Assembly (NCBI GenBank): GCA_036401335.1 | Contig: DASWVC010000077.1 | Location: 1-7,557 of the forward strand | Source: DASWVC01 sp036401335 | Lineage (GTDB): Bacteria; Verrucomicrobiota; Verrucomicrobiia; Chthoniobacterales; JAFAMB01 | Length of the DNA stretch: 7,557 bases | Direction: 5' to 3' | Notes under the pieces: generated by a model | What the model saw: the letters and a program-made list of their open reading frames with translations, nothing else | Database searches by the model: none | What the model was told of the DNA's origin: nothing | Shown here: piece after piece, positions 1-6,655 of the stretch | Numbering within the stretch: position 1 is the first letter of the stretch | How the letters are laid out: each line of letters opens with the position of its first letter | Translations under genes and position numbers: made by a program

Positions 1-380
1 ACAAAACCCTTCGCATCAAGACGGCCGGCAGAGGCGCTTGTTCACGTCCAGGCAAGCACAACATCCAGGTGGGGCAGCTCCCCAGACCGTTTTCCGCAAC
101 GGCCTGAAAACTCGCTGGTTTGACTCGTTGAATGGCTGCAGGGCTCAGGAAAGGCGCCCGGGCTGTTTTCGCGTCTTGCCGGGACATGGGGGGATGGAAG
201 CGTCGCACGGTTATACCTCTATCGTTTTGCAAGGCCCTTCCGATCAAACTTTTTTTGGCATCGCAGTATTTGGTAGTTATTGGCCGGGACCGGGCTAGGT
301 TTACGCCTCGCTGACCTGCGCTCACAGTGGATTTTCGGGGGAAAGGTTCGCTTTCAGCGTTTGTCTCAGCCCATTAACCT
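1..380. other. Intergenic or unassigned region, no supported gene
   Basis: No reading frame here gives a protein with recognisable composition or domain. The plus-strand frame open from base 2 to 298 and the minus-strand frame open from about 373 to the left edge are both stop-free, but their translations look random (arginine-, proline- and glycine-rich, no hydrophobic core pattern). There is a run of seven T at about 251-257 followed by TTGGCA (256-261), which resembles a -35 box, with only a poor -10 match (around 277-283). Closer to the next gene there are two short inverted repeats: CGCTGA (309-314) with TCAGCG (354-359), and GAAAG (341-345) with CTTTC (351-355). They overlap and so are mutually exclusive. 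The region is probably upstream control sequence or degraded spacer. Confidence 0.5.
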
Positions 381-620
381 ATGACCCTCAAGGAAGCTCT
401 TTCAGAACTCCAGGCGCAAAGCCCCGATACCGTCCTTTCCGATGGAGCGACCGACTGGAGCCCAGGTAACCTGTACGACTCGCTTCAGGAAGAGCATAAC
501 CCCAGCCTCAATCGCCTGGTTTACGTCGACCAGGGCGGCATCAGGTTCGTGAACGTCAACGGTTCCCATACGACCTCCTCCGCCTACACGTTCAAGGATA
601 CGCCGGGCAGCCGGGCTTGA
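381..620 (+). CDS. Hypothetical protein, 79 residues
   Basis: I do not recognise this small protein. The ATG at 381 is the first possible start, because an in-frame TAA lies at 375-377. No Shine-Dalgarno is visible: the bases before the ATG are pyrimidine-rich, and the nearest purine stretch (335-346) is about 35 bases away. The translation looks protein-like: an amphipathic N-terminal helix (residues 1-13, TLKEALSELQA), an acidic middle, then alternating hydrophobic stretches (LVYVDQGGIRFVNVNG, about 46-61) that read as two beta strands joined by a turn. There is no signal peptide, membrane segment or cysteine, so a small soluble cytoplasmic protein is expected. It is convergent with the MFS gene and has no operon partner in view. 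Whether it is a real gene rests on composition and a clean ORF, not on homology I can name. Confidence 0.55.
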   Translation: MTLKEALSELQAQSPDTVLSDGATDWSPGNLYDSLQEEHNPSLNRLVYVDQGGIRFVNVNGSHTTSSAYTFKDTPGSRA

Positions 621-746
621 TCCGCCCTGCGATGTTCTGCTTCCCTCCGGAGCGGTGCATCGGCGGCAGGGGAGCGTGTCCTCGAGCGCCCACGGGGAAT
701 GCGCCGGGTTGCGCCGCGCGGTAAGGGAGTTGACCCTTCCGCACCC

Positions 747-793
747 CCTGCCGTCAGCTTAATTTGCTCCCACTCCGGTGGTGATACGGCAGG
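747..793. terminator. Candidate terminator-like inverted repeat downstream of the MFS gene
   Basis: CCTGCCGT (747-754) pairs perfectly with ACGGCAGG (786-793). One mismatch further out, two more pairs extend the stem. The 31-base loop holds an inner hairpin, CCAC (770-773) with GTGG (778-781). It starts only 5 bases past the stop of the leftward MFS gene and sits between two convergent genes, the usual place for a terminator. There is no T-run on either side, so it is not a canonical intrinsic terminator; it may stabilise the transcript end or be fortuitous. Confidence 0.35.
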
Positions 794-798
794 TGGAG

Positions 799-2040
799 TC
801 ACGGATGCTCACGTTGATCGCCTTGGTGCTGAACGGAGAGTACCGGTCGGAGCGATGCCTGCAGATCGTCCCGGGGCGTTGTGCTCATGGCGAAAACGGC
901 AGCCACGATGGCAAGAATAACGATCACCGCGGCGGCCACGCTGACTTTTTCTAACCCGGCGAGATCAATCACCCGGCTGCCGAGTAGCGCGCCGACGGCG
1001 ATGCCAAAGTTCGCACCCGAGATGTTGAGCGACGCTCCCAACGCGGGTGTGCTTTCGGCGGCCTTCATCACCCGGGTATGCGAAACGGTGAAGAGCGCGG
1101 CCTGACAAATTCCCCACGCTCCCAGCACCAGCGTTAAACCGGCGGGTGACTTGATCAGGGGCACCAACAGAAGCAGCCCAATCGCTAAGGGAACACAGAA
1201 CAAGATCGAAGCACGCAGGGGATGACGATCCACGAAGCGCCCGCCCAGCCAATTACCCAAAAGCCCAATGCCGCCAAAGCCCATCAGGATCCAGCCGACC
1301 GCTGCGCCGCTCAATCCGCCCAGCTTTTCGAGAATGTCTGCCAGGTAGGTGTAGGCGGTGAACATGCCTGCGAACACCAATAGAGAAAGCAGGACGTGAC
1401 CGAGCATCCGAGGCCCACGCAAGATGCCCATCTGCCGCCAGACCGGCACGCGATCCTGGTTGGCCTGGATCGTGGGCAGAAAGACAAACAATAAGACTGC
1501 TTTAGCCGATGCGAGGACGGCGATCGCCGCAAACGCGGTGCGCCAGCCGAACCGGTCCGAAATCAACGTGCCGATAGGGATGCCGAAGATCGTGGCAGCT
1601 ACGATGCCGAAGCCCACCATCGACACCGCTTTGCCCGCCTGATCGGGACCCATGATGCGCATGCCCGTTTCACTTGCCAGCGACCAGAAGACCGGCAGCA
1701 TCAACGCCGGGACGAACCGCGCCACGGCCATGACGGCGATGTTCGGTGACACGGCCGCCAGCACGTTAGAAAGCGCGAAAAACAGCAGCGTAGAAACGAA
1801 AAGCGTTTTGCGTTCGCAGTGTGCTACGCGGGCGGTGAGCAGGGGGCCGGCCACGGCAACGGTCACGGCAAAGAGGGTGACCAGCAAACCTGCTTGGGAA
1901 ACGCTCACGCCGAGGTCTCGCGCCATCGGTGGCAGCAGGCCGATGATGACGAATTCGGTGGTCAAAATGGTGAACCCGGCGGCCGACAACAATAAGATCG
2001 GCAGCCGGGAACGTGGAGGCGGAGCAGAATGGGTTATCAT
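799..2040 (-). CDS. MFS transporter, DHA1 family, AraJ-like sugar/drug efflux type
   Basis: This is a 413-residue inner-membrane transporter of the major facilitator superfamily, probably a proton-driven exporter. About twelve hydrophobic segments are visible, the first at residues 12-36. An early TTEFVIIGLLPPMARDLGVS stretch (27-46) is typical of AraJ/YdhP-type DHA1 efflux proteins. A motif-A-like loop follows helix 2 (LLTARVAHCERKTLF, 67-81), a G-P-G plus GWR motif occurs near 153-167, and a second motif-A-like loop (GGRFVDRHP) is at 266-274. Length is normal for the family. Start: I prefer the ATG at 2040, which overlaps the stop of the upstream small ORF as ATGA. A TTG at 2070 would add ten residues, and neither has a Shine-Dalgarno. 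The substrate cannot be told from sequence; the family exports sugars, purines or drugs. The stop is followed by a GC-rich inverted repeat. Confidence 0.93.
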   Translation of the reverse strand: MITHSAPPPRSRLPILLLSAAGFTILTTEFVIIGLLPPMARDLGVSVSQAGLLVTLFAVTVAVAGPLLTARVAHCERKTLFVSTLLFFALSNVLAAVSPNIAVMAVARFVPALMLPVFWSLASETGMRIMGPDQAGKAVSMVGFGIVAATIFGIPIGTLISDRFGWRTAFAAIAVLASAKAVLLFVFLPTIQANQDRVPVWRQMGILRGPRMLGHVLLSLLVFAGMFTAYTYLADILEKLGGLSGAAVGWILMGFGGIGLLGNWLGGRFVDRHPLRASILFCVPLAIGLLLLVPLIKSPAGLTLVLGAWGICQAALFTVSHTRVMKAAESTPALGASLNISGANFGIAVGALLGSRVIDLAGLEKVSVAAAVIVILAIVAAVFAMSTTPRDDLQASLRPVLSVQHQGDQREHP

Positions 2041-2339
2041 GAGGCTGGTCGGCGCCGGCGCGGCTTCCAAGGGGCGTCAGGTACAAACACCGCGCACCTT
2101 TCGCTGCAGCGGGTGTCGAACACAAACGAAGGGGCGAGGAGTTGACGCAGGCCGGGAAGCAGGGCTCGGTTTGGGAAAAGCGCGCGCGCCCAATCCTCGC
2201 GGCTGACGTCAGCGCGGCCTTTGCCGCCGGCCCGCGCCGCTTCGGCGCTCTCTTCGTCTGGATGGAAAAGCAGCACGAGCAGATCCGGCGGGCGAGGACG
2301 CGCTACGACACCCAAGGCCAGTAGCGGCCCAAAAACCAT
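2037..2339 (-). CDS. Possible small hypothetical protein coupled to the MFS gene
   Basis: An ORF of about 100 residues fills most of the gap between the DUF302 and MFS genes on the same strand. Its TGA overlaps the MFS ATG as ATGA (2037-2040), an arrangement typical of translationally coupled genes, and this would explain why the MFS start has no Shine-Dalgarno. The start is uncertain: ATG at 2339, or GTG at 2360 adding seven residues, both without a clear ribosome-binding site. The translation begins with a short hydrophobic stretch (MVFGPLLALGVVA), has a second one (DLLVLLF, about 19-25), a charged middle and a basic tail ending in four arginines, with a Cys-x3-Cys pair in the last third. 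I recognise no family. Arginine and proline content is high, so it could be a chance ORF in GC-rich DNA. No alternative gene fits the 367-base gap. Confidence 0.35.
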   Translation of the reverse strand: MVFGPLLALGVVARPRPPDLLVLLFHPDEESAEAARAGGKGRADVSREDWARALFPNRALLPGLRQLLAPSFVFDTRCSERCAVFVPDAPWKPRRRRPAS

Positions 2340-2407
2340 CCGGCTGCAGTCGCAGTTCACCGCCAGCGCCGCAGCGCTCCGTTGTTGTCACCATGGGTTG
2401 GCAAAGG

Positions 2408-2785
2408 TTACTGGGTAGCCTTTCTGAAAATTCCTTCCACGGCCCGAAAGGGCGGCGCGTCGAGGCCATGGCGTTGCTGCAAAAATTCGGGGCTGTTGTA
2501 ACTGAGTTGCACGCCGGCCGTGGCGGATTCCCACACCAGCGCTTTGAGCGGAAGGTCCATCGCCAGGGAGGGGTAGTTGGTCATCAGCGGAGTGCCGCTT
2601 TTCGGATCGCCGAAAATAAAGAGCACCATCGGCGGCAGGGTAAGTCCTACGCCGCGGGCTTCGGCGGCCTGGTCGATCCGGGCAAAGATTTTTATACCCT
2701 GGACCTGGAGCAGTGAGGCCAGCCGATCGGCGGTTTCGCCGACGGAATAACTGCTGCGCAGGTCAATGATGCCGTTCGTGCTCAT
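2408..2785 (-). CDS. DUF302 domain-containing protein
   Basis: This 125-residue protein matches the DUF302 family (PF03625), small soluble alpha/beta proteins of unclear biochemical role. Characteristic elements are visible: the N-terminal strand-helix (YSVGETADRLASLLQVQGIKIFARID, summarised at residues 13-38), then the family's best-conserved block with a pattern of FGDPKSGTPLM (58-68), a proline at 72, and DLPLKALVWE (77-86), ending in a tyrosine/asparagine turn (YNSPEFL, 96-102). It spans essentially the whole protein, with no signal peptide, so it is probably cytoplasmic. The ATG at 2785 is preceded by purine-rich GAGAG spaced about 5 bases away. It is the first gene of a leftward group that includes the MFS gene and is divergent from the ABC transporter with 88 bases between start codons. 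In other bacteria DUF302 proteins often sit near stress or redox genes; here no such link is shown. Confidence 0.9.
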   Translation of the reverse strand: MSTNGIIDLRSSYSVGETADRLASLLQVQGIKIFARIDQAAEARGVGLTLPPMVLFIFGDPKSGTPLMTNYPSLAMDLPLKALVWESATAGVQLSYNSPEFLQQRHGLDAPPFRAVEGIFRKATQ

Positions 2786-2804
2786 ATTTCTCTCGCCTCT
2801 CTGG

Positions 2805-2810
2805 ATTGTA
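2805..2810 (-). promoter_or_regulatory. Candidate -10 box for the DUF302 gene
   Basis: On the minus strand this reads TACAAT, a five-of-six match to the bacterial -10 consensus. It lies 20 bases before the DUF302 ATG, leaving a leader of roughly a dozen bases that would still contain the GAGAG ribosome-binding site. The hexamer 17 bases upstream (2828-2833, TCTCCA) is a poor -35. It sits in the short divergent region shared with the ABC gene. This is a pattern match only. Confidence 0.25.
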
Positions 2811-2873
2811 ATGCTCCCGAAAGGATCTGGAGAGCCTCCTTAGGTTAACTCACGGCGAGAAGACTTGAATGCA

Positions 2874-4673
2874 ATGAAAGCGAACCCTCCGGAAAAGCAA
2901 GGCGTTGTGGTACGGGCCTGGCAGTTGGCCGTTCCTTACTGGCGCTCGGACGAAAAGGCCTCAGCCTGGCTCCTGCTGCTCACGGTTATCGCGCTTAATC
3001 TCGGCCACATTTACATCCGTGTACGGTTAAACGGTTGGAACAACGCATTTTATAACGCACTGCAATCCCTTGACCAAGATGCGTTCTTCCACCAGTTGGG
3101 CATATTCTGCGTTTTGGCCGGCCTGGGCCTCGTCATGTCTGTCTATGCCTATTACCTGAGCCAGGTGCTCCAGATCCGGTGGCGACGCTGGTTGACCCGC
3201 CATTTCGTTGCGTCCTGGCTCGCCGACCGCGCTTACCATCACCTGCAGCTTGCCGGAGGCACCGATAACCCGGACCAGCGCATCTCCGAGGATCTGAACC
3301 AGTTCACTTCTTACGCCCTGACGTTGTCCCTCGGGCTGCTTACCTCCGTCGTCTCCCTGTGCTCTTTCCTCACCATTCTCTGGCAGCTGTCCGGACCTGG
3401 GGAAATCCTGCTTGGGCGGTGGGGTGCCCTGCACCTTCCCGGGTACCTTGTCTGGACCGCGTTGCTGTTCGCCGGCGTTGGCACCTGCCTTACCCTGGTT
3501 CTCGGGCGGCCGCTGGTTCCACTCAATTTCAACGCGCAACGCCTGGAAGCCGATTTTCGGTTCAGCCTCGTGCGCCTCCGTGAAAACTCGGAAAGCGTGG
3601 CGTTCTTTGGCGGAGAACCGATTGAACGCGCTTTGTTGTTTCGTCGCTTTGACCAGGTGTTCAGAAATTTTTGGCAGTTGATGAAGCGCCAGAAACAGCT
3701 TGCATGGCTTACCTCCGGCTATGCCCAGGTAGCTGTCATTGTTCCGGTGATCGCCATTGCTCCCCGGTACTTCGCCCGCCAAATCTCCCTTGGCGGGTTG
3801 ATGCAGGCGGTGAGTGCATTCTCCTCCGTTCAAAGCTCCCTTTCGTTCGTGGTTACGTCGTACGCCGACCTTGCTGCCTTTGCCGCGATAACGCAGAGGC
3901 TTTCTGGTTTTGCCGAACACCTGCGCGCCCTCCATCAAGCCGCCGAGATTCCGACGGAGATTGCCATCCGGCGTCACGGCCGTGGGCTGGCGGTAAAGGG
4001 GCTGGACCTGGACCTGCCAAACGGCCGCGTTCTCCTCCGCAACGTTGCGTTCACGGTGACAGCCGGTGAAAGCCTGTTGATCATCGGCCCAACAGGCACT
4101 GGCAAAAGCACGATCCTGCGCGCCCTGGCCGGACTCTGGCCCGCCGGGCGCGGTGAGATCAGATTGGATGCAGGGTCCATGCTTTTCCTGCCGCAACGTC
4201 CCTACTTGCCCATTTCCACCCTGGCCGAAGCATTGCTGTACCCACGCGAACTTGAGGCCTGTTTACCCAGGACGCGGCTCGTGGAAGCCCTCGAACAGGT
4301 CGGACTCAGTGACCTCGGCGACGAACTCGATACCGTCCAAAACTGGCCGCAACGCCTGTCGCTCGGGGAGCAGCAGCGCCTGGTGTTTGCCCGCGTTCTT
4401 CTGATCATGCCCGGGCTTCTTATTCTGGACGAAGCCACCTCCGCGCTGGACGAAGCCTGGGAAGCACGGTTGTACGGTCTGTTGCGACCGGCTTCCTGGG
4501 AGCTCACCTTCGTGAGCGTGGGCCATCGTAGTTCATTACGCCGTTTTCATGATTGCGTGCTGGATGCCGCCTCTTTTTCCGTGCCCGCGCGCCCAGCGGC
4601 CGTTAAAGCCGCGGAACCACCTCCGACCCTTCCGGTGCCGGGTGTGGCCACCTGCATGGGCTCGGCGTCTTGA
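2874..4673 (+). CDS. Fused permease/ATPase ABC transporter, YddA/SbmA/ABCD type
   Basis: This 599-residue half-transporter has an N-terminal membrane domain (ABC_membrane_2 type) and a C-terminal ATPase, and would work as a homodimer in the inner membrane. Hydrophobic segments lie near residues 31-50, 74-99, 147-172, 190-211 and 281-300. The family hallmark DNPDQRISED is at 131-140, and an EAA-like stretch (AQRLEADFR...FFGGEPIE) at 221-251. ATPase motifs are complete: Walker A GPTGTGKST (405-413), Q-loop Gln441, signature LSLGEQQ (495-501), which is the variant seen in YddA and peroxisomal ABCD proteins, Walker B LLILDE (515-520) and switch His551. Related proteins (SbmA/BacA, BclA, YddA, ALDP) move peptides or very-long-chain fatty acids; the substrate here is unknown. 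About 35 proline- and alanine-rich residues follow the ATPase core. Start: ATG at 2874 with GAGAAG about 11 bases before it; a TTG at 2865 is possible. It is divergent from DUF302. Confidence 0.95.
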   Translation: MKANPPEKQGVVVRAWQLAVPYWRSDEKASAWLLLLTVIALNLGHIYIRVRLNGWNNAFYNALQSLDQDAFFHQLGIFCVLAGLGLVMSVYAYYLSQVLQIRWRRWLTRHFVASWLADRAYHHLQLAGGTDNPDQRISEDLNQFTSYALTLSLGLLTSVVSLCSFLTILWQLSGPGEILLGRWGALHLPGYLVWTALLFAGVGTCLTLVLGRPLVPLNFNAQRLEADFRFSLVRLRENSESVAFFGGEPIERALLFRRFDQVFRNFWQLMKRQKQLAWLTSGYAQVAVIVPVIAIAPRYFARQISLGGLMQAVSAFSSVQSSLSFVVTSYADLAAFAAITQRLSGFAEHLRALHQAAEIPTEIAIRRHGRGLAVKGLDLDLPNGRVLLRNVAFTVTAGESLLIIGPTGTGKSTILRALAGLWPAGRGEIRLDAGSMLFLPQRPYLPISTLAEALLYPRELEACLPRTRLVEALEQVGLSDLGDELDTVQNWPQRLSLGEQQRLVFARVLLIMPGLLILDEATSALDEAWEARLYGLLRPASWELTFVSVGHRSSLRRFHDCVLDAASFSVPARPAAVKAAEPPPTLPVPGVATCMGSAS

Positions 4674-4686
4674 CGTCGTGGATGTT

Positions 4687-4701
4687 CGGTTTACAAAACC
4701 G
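4687..4701. repeat. Short perfect inverted repeat after the ABC gene
   Basis: CGGTTT (4687-4692) and AAACCG (4696-4701) pair perfectly around a three-base loop, starting 13 bases past the ABC stop codon and 37 bases before the next start. There is no T-run after it, so termination is unlikely; it may be an RNA-stabilising hairpin between two co-transcribed genes, or chance. Confidence 0.35.
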
Positions 4702-4737
4702 CTTGTCCGGCTGCACGCAAGCGTCGTAAAGGAAAGA

Positions 4738-5079
4738 ATGGACGCCGAATATTGGGAGAAGCGGACCGCTCTGGTCCGGGGCGGCGCCGTTCGGGTGTTA
4801 TCCCTATCCAAGCCTGAAGAGGTCGATTACTGGCGGGACCAACTCAAATGGCACCGAAGAAATTCTCGGGAAATCGAACTTATGACCTGGAGCACGCATG
4901 GCACTGTTCTCCGAGGGCGCGCGCAATACGGGCCACTCGGCGAAATGGCCGAATACGTCTTTCAATTCTTCCGTTCCTCAGAAGGAAAACTGGTGAAGTC
5001 TGGCACCGTTGCCTTTTCGAAACCGGCGGATGCGGCCTGGGCACGGCAGGTGATTGACGTCTGCAACATCAGAAACTAA
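4738..5079 (+). CDS. Hypothetical protein, 113 residues
   Basis: I do not recognise this protein. The frame is open further upstream into the ABC gene, but the ATG at 4738 is chosen because it has a good Shine-Dalgarno (AAGGAAAG ending about two bases before it) and the upstream part of the frame is antilogous to the ABC coding sequence. The product is soluble, without signal peptide or membrane segment, and fairly rich in tryptophan and tyrosine. An N-terminal charged helix (MDAEYWEKRTALV) leads to strand-like and helical segments, a basic patch (KWHRRNSREIE, about 38-48) and a beta-rich second half with short alternating hydrophobic runs (AEYVFQFF, 70-77). It ends in a helix with one cysteine (VIDVCNIRN). 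It starts 64 bases after the ABC gene on the same strand, so co-transcription is plausible, but no functional tie is shown. Confidence 0.7.
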   Translation: MDAEYWEKRTALVRGGAVRVLSLSKPEEVDYWRDQLKWHRRNSREIELMTWSTHGTVLRGRAQYGPLGEMAEYVFQFFRSSEGKLVKSGTVAFSKPADAAWARQVIDVCNIRN

Positions 5080-5297
5080 ACAAGCCAGATGTTTTCCTTA
5101 AAGAAAAAGGTATGAGAACCCTTCCCTAAGGGTATAAGGTAAACATTGGATTTCGGGCGGACCTGGTTTCGCCCGCTGATCGGGTGCCGACGGCCCGCCG
5201 CCACTCCCCCCGGAAACCCAAACCTTTTCGTGGTTGACGGGGGAAGGGCCTACCGCCGGGGACTTAAAAAATTCGATAAACCCCAGAGATCAAGTTT
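5080..5297 (+). promoter_or_regulatory. Repeat-rich non-coding leader of the ABC ATPase gene
   Basis: This 218-base gap has no ORF I would call. It holds a perfect 6-base stem with 4-base loop, ACCCTT (5118-5123) and AAGGGT (5128-5133); flanking it are direct repeats AAGGTA at 5107-5112 and 5136-5141, so three AAGG(G)T units lie in about 35 bases. A second perfect stem is CGGGCG (5154-5159) with CGCCCG (5170-5175). GGCCC (5192-5196) can pair with GGGCC (5246-5250). TTGACG (5234-5239) resembles a -35, but no good -10 lies at the usual distance. The arrangement suggests an operator or a structured leader for the ATPase gene. It does not match any riboswitch I know, and no regulator is encoded nearby. 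Confidence 0.35.
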
Positions 5298-6425
5298 ATG
5301 AGCGAAGGTGCGGTACAAATCAAAGACCTGGTGAAAACCTACCTGGATGATCGTGGTCGGCCGACGTTCACCGCGGTCAAGAACATTAACCTCAACATTG
5401 AGAACGGGGAGTTCATGGTGTTGGTGGGACCGTCCGGCTGTGGCAAGACCACCACACTGCGGATGGTAGCGGGTCTGGAGAAGATCACCAGCGGTACCAT
5501 TTCGATCGGTGACCGCGTGGTCAACGAACTGGAACCGAAAGACCGGGGCATTGCGATGGTATTCCAGAACTACGCGCTTTACCCGCACATGACGATCTTC
5601 AACAACATGGCTTTTGGACTCCAGCTTGCCAAGAAGAAGAAGGATTTCATCAACGAGACGGTAGGCCGCACTTCCAAGGCACTGGGGCTCGACAAGATGC
5701 TCGAGCGCAAGCCCCAAGCACTTTCTGGCGGCCAGCGCCAACGGGTGGCACTCGGACGCGCGATCGTGCGCAACCCAGTGGTGTTCCTTTTCGACGAACC
5801 GCTATCCAACCTCGACGCCAAAATGCGGGTGCAGATGCGTTCGGAAATTTCACGCCTGCATGCCGAACTCGGCTCGACGATGATCTACGTGACGCACGAT
5901 CAGGTGGAAGCCATGACCATGGGCGATCGAATTTGTGTGATGCGCGACGGGCTCATCATGCAGGTAGCTGATCCGCTCACGCTTTACCGGCAGCCGCAGA
6001 ATCTCTTTGTGGCCGGCTTTATCGGCAGCCCCCCCATGAACCTGCTGAAGGGGACCGTTCAGCAACGGCCCGGCGGCTTGTATTTCGTCGAAACAGCCGA
6101 GAAAAACGCGTTGACCTTCCCGCTGGAAGGCCGCTTGCAGCCCATCGCGAGCAAGTACGTCGGCCGCAGCGTCGTGTTCGGGATTCGCCCGGAACACATC
6201 AGCAACGAACATAAAGAAGCTTCCAGCACTCCGGTGACCCTATGCGTGGACATCGCTGAACCGATGGGATCCGAATCGCTGGTCTACTTGAGGGCCGGCA
6301 GCGGCAACATGATTGCCCGCATTGCCGGCGAACATGTGTTTCGTATGGGTGAAGAGGTCACGGTGCAGCTTAACCTCGATAAAGTGAGCTTGTTTGACCC
6401 GGAAACAGAAGAAGTGATTTCGTAA
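5298..6425 (+). CDS. ugpC: Carbohydrate ABC transporter ATP-binding protein, MsmK/UgpC/MalK family
   Basis: This 375-residue cytoplasmic ATPase powers sugar-type ABC importers by binding a membrane permease pair and hydrolysing ATP. All motifs are intact: Walker A GPSGCGKTT (44-52), Q-loop Gln90 in MVFQNYALYPHMT, signature LSGGQ (142-146), Walker B with Asp166-Glu167 in FLFDEPLSNLD, switch His200 in YVTHDQVEAMTMGDR. After the ATPase, IGSPPMN (about 242-248) and GIRPEH (about 295-300) mark the regulatory (TOBE/OB) domain of the MalK/UgpC type, which fills the C-terminus. Length is normal. The ATG at 5298 has only a weak purine stretch (AGAGATCAAG) before it. No permease or substrate-binding gene is adjacent, so it may serve several importers, as MsmX does in Bacillus; this is inference. 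The symbol denotes the family only: the substrate need not be glycerol-3-phosphate. An intrinsic terminator follows. Confidence 0.95.
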   Translation: MSEGAVQIKDLVKTYLDDRGRPTFTAVKNINLNIENGEFMVLVGPSGCGKTTTLRMVAGLEKITSGTISIGDRVVNELEPKDRGIAMVFQNYALYPHMTIFNNMAFGLQLAKKKKDFINETVGRTSKALGLDKMLERKPQALSGGQRQRVALGRAIVRNPVVFLFDEPLSNLDAKMRVQMRSEISRLHAELGSTMIYVTHDQVEAMTMGDRICVMRDGLIMQVADPLTLYRQPQNLFVAGFIGSPPMNLLKGTVQQRPGGLYFVETAEKNALTFPLEGRLQPIASKYVGRSVVFGIRPEHISNEHKEASSTPVTLCVDIAEPMGSESLVYLRAGSGNMIARIAGEHVFRMGEEVTVQLNLDKVSLFDPETEEVIS

Positions 6426-6498
6426 CCTTCTTTTCTCGGCTGCGAGACCCTTAGGAAAAATAGTCGCCGTCGCTCTAATAGGCGGTCTAAGAAAACGA

Positions 6499-6546
6499 CC
6501 CCTTCGCCCCGCATCATGCTTTCCGGCGGGGAGGAGGGGTTTTTTT
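6499..6546 (+). terminator. Intrinsic terminator after the ABC ATPase gene
   Basis: A 14-base left arm (6499-6512, starting CCCCTTCGCC) pairs with 6526-6539 (GCGGGG...AGGGG) through twelve standard pairs, one G-T wobble and one G-A mismatch, around a 13-base loop, and is followed directly by seven T (6540-6546). It lies 73 bases after the ATPase stop and before the next start codon, as expected for the end of that transcript. Confidence 0.9.
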
Positions 6547-6655
6547 GACCTTTGAGGGTCTTGTAGAGTCTTTACTGAAAAGCTCCAGGAACCGTCTCGT
6601 GTACCGTACCGTAGCGCTTGCCTGCATGGCTTGTATCCTGGGCGCGCGTTAAGGT

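Noticed and set aside
1..187. Minus-strand frame starting at ATG 187 and running off the left edge
   Set aside because: Open for about 62 codons but without Shine-Dalgarno or family-like motifs; the complementary plus frame is open too, which points to low stop frequency in GC-rich DNA.
1..298. Plus-strand open frame entering from the left edge (ATG at 38)
   Set aside because: No recognisable protein features, no ribosome-binding site, and composition unlike the real genes here; a chance frame cannot be excluded as the tail of a gene but is not supported.
1652..2206. Plus-strand ORF of 184 residues
   Set aside because: It is antisense to the MFS gene and rich in alanine, threonine and serine, a typical mirror of hydrophobic leucine/valine codons.
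2234..2248. GCGCCG-CTT-CGGCGC hairpin
   Set aside because: It lies inside the possible small ORF in very GC-rich DNA and has no T-run, so it is not called as a terminator.
3027..4196. Long minus-strand ORF of 389 residues
   Set aside because: It lies wholly inside the ABC transporter gene on the other strand; its translation is glycine/arginine/glutamine-rich with no domain, as expected for an antisense frame in GC-rich coding DNA.
6601..6613. Tandem GTACC repeat before the beta-helix gene
   Set aside because: Only two and a half copies of a five-base unit; too short to distinguish from chance.
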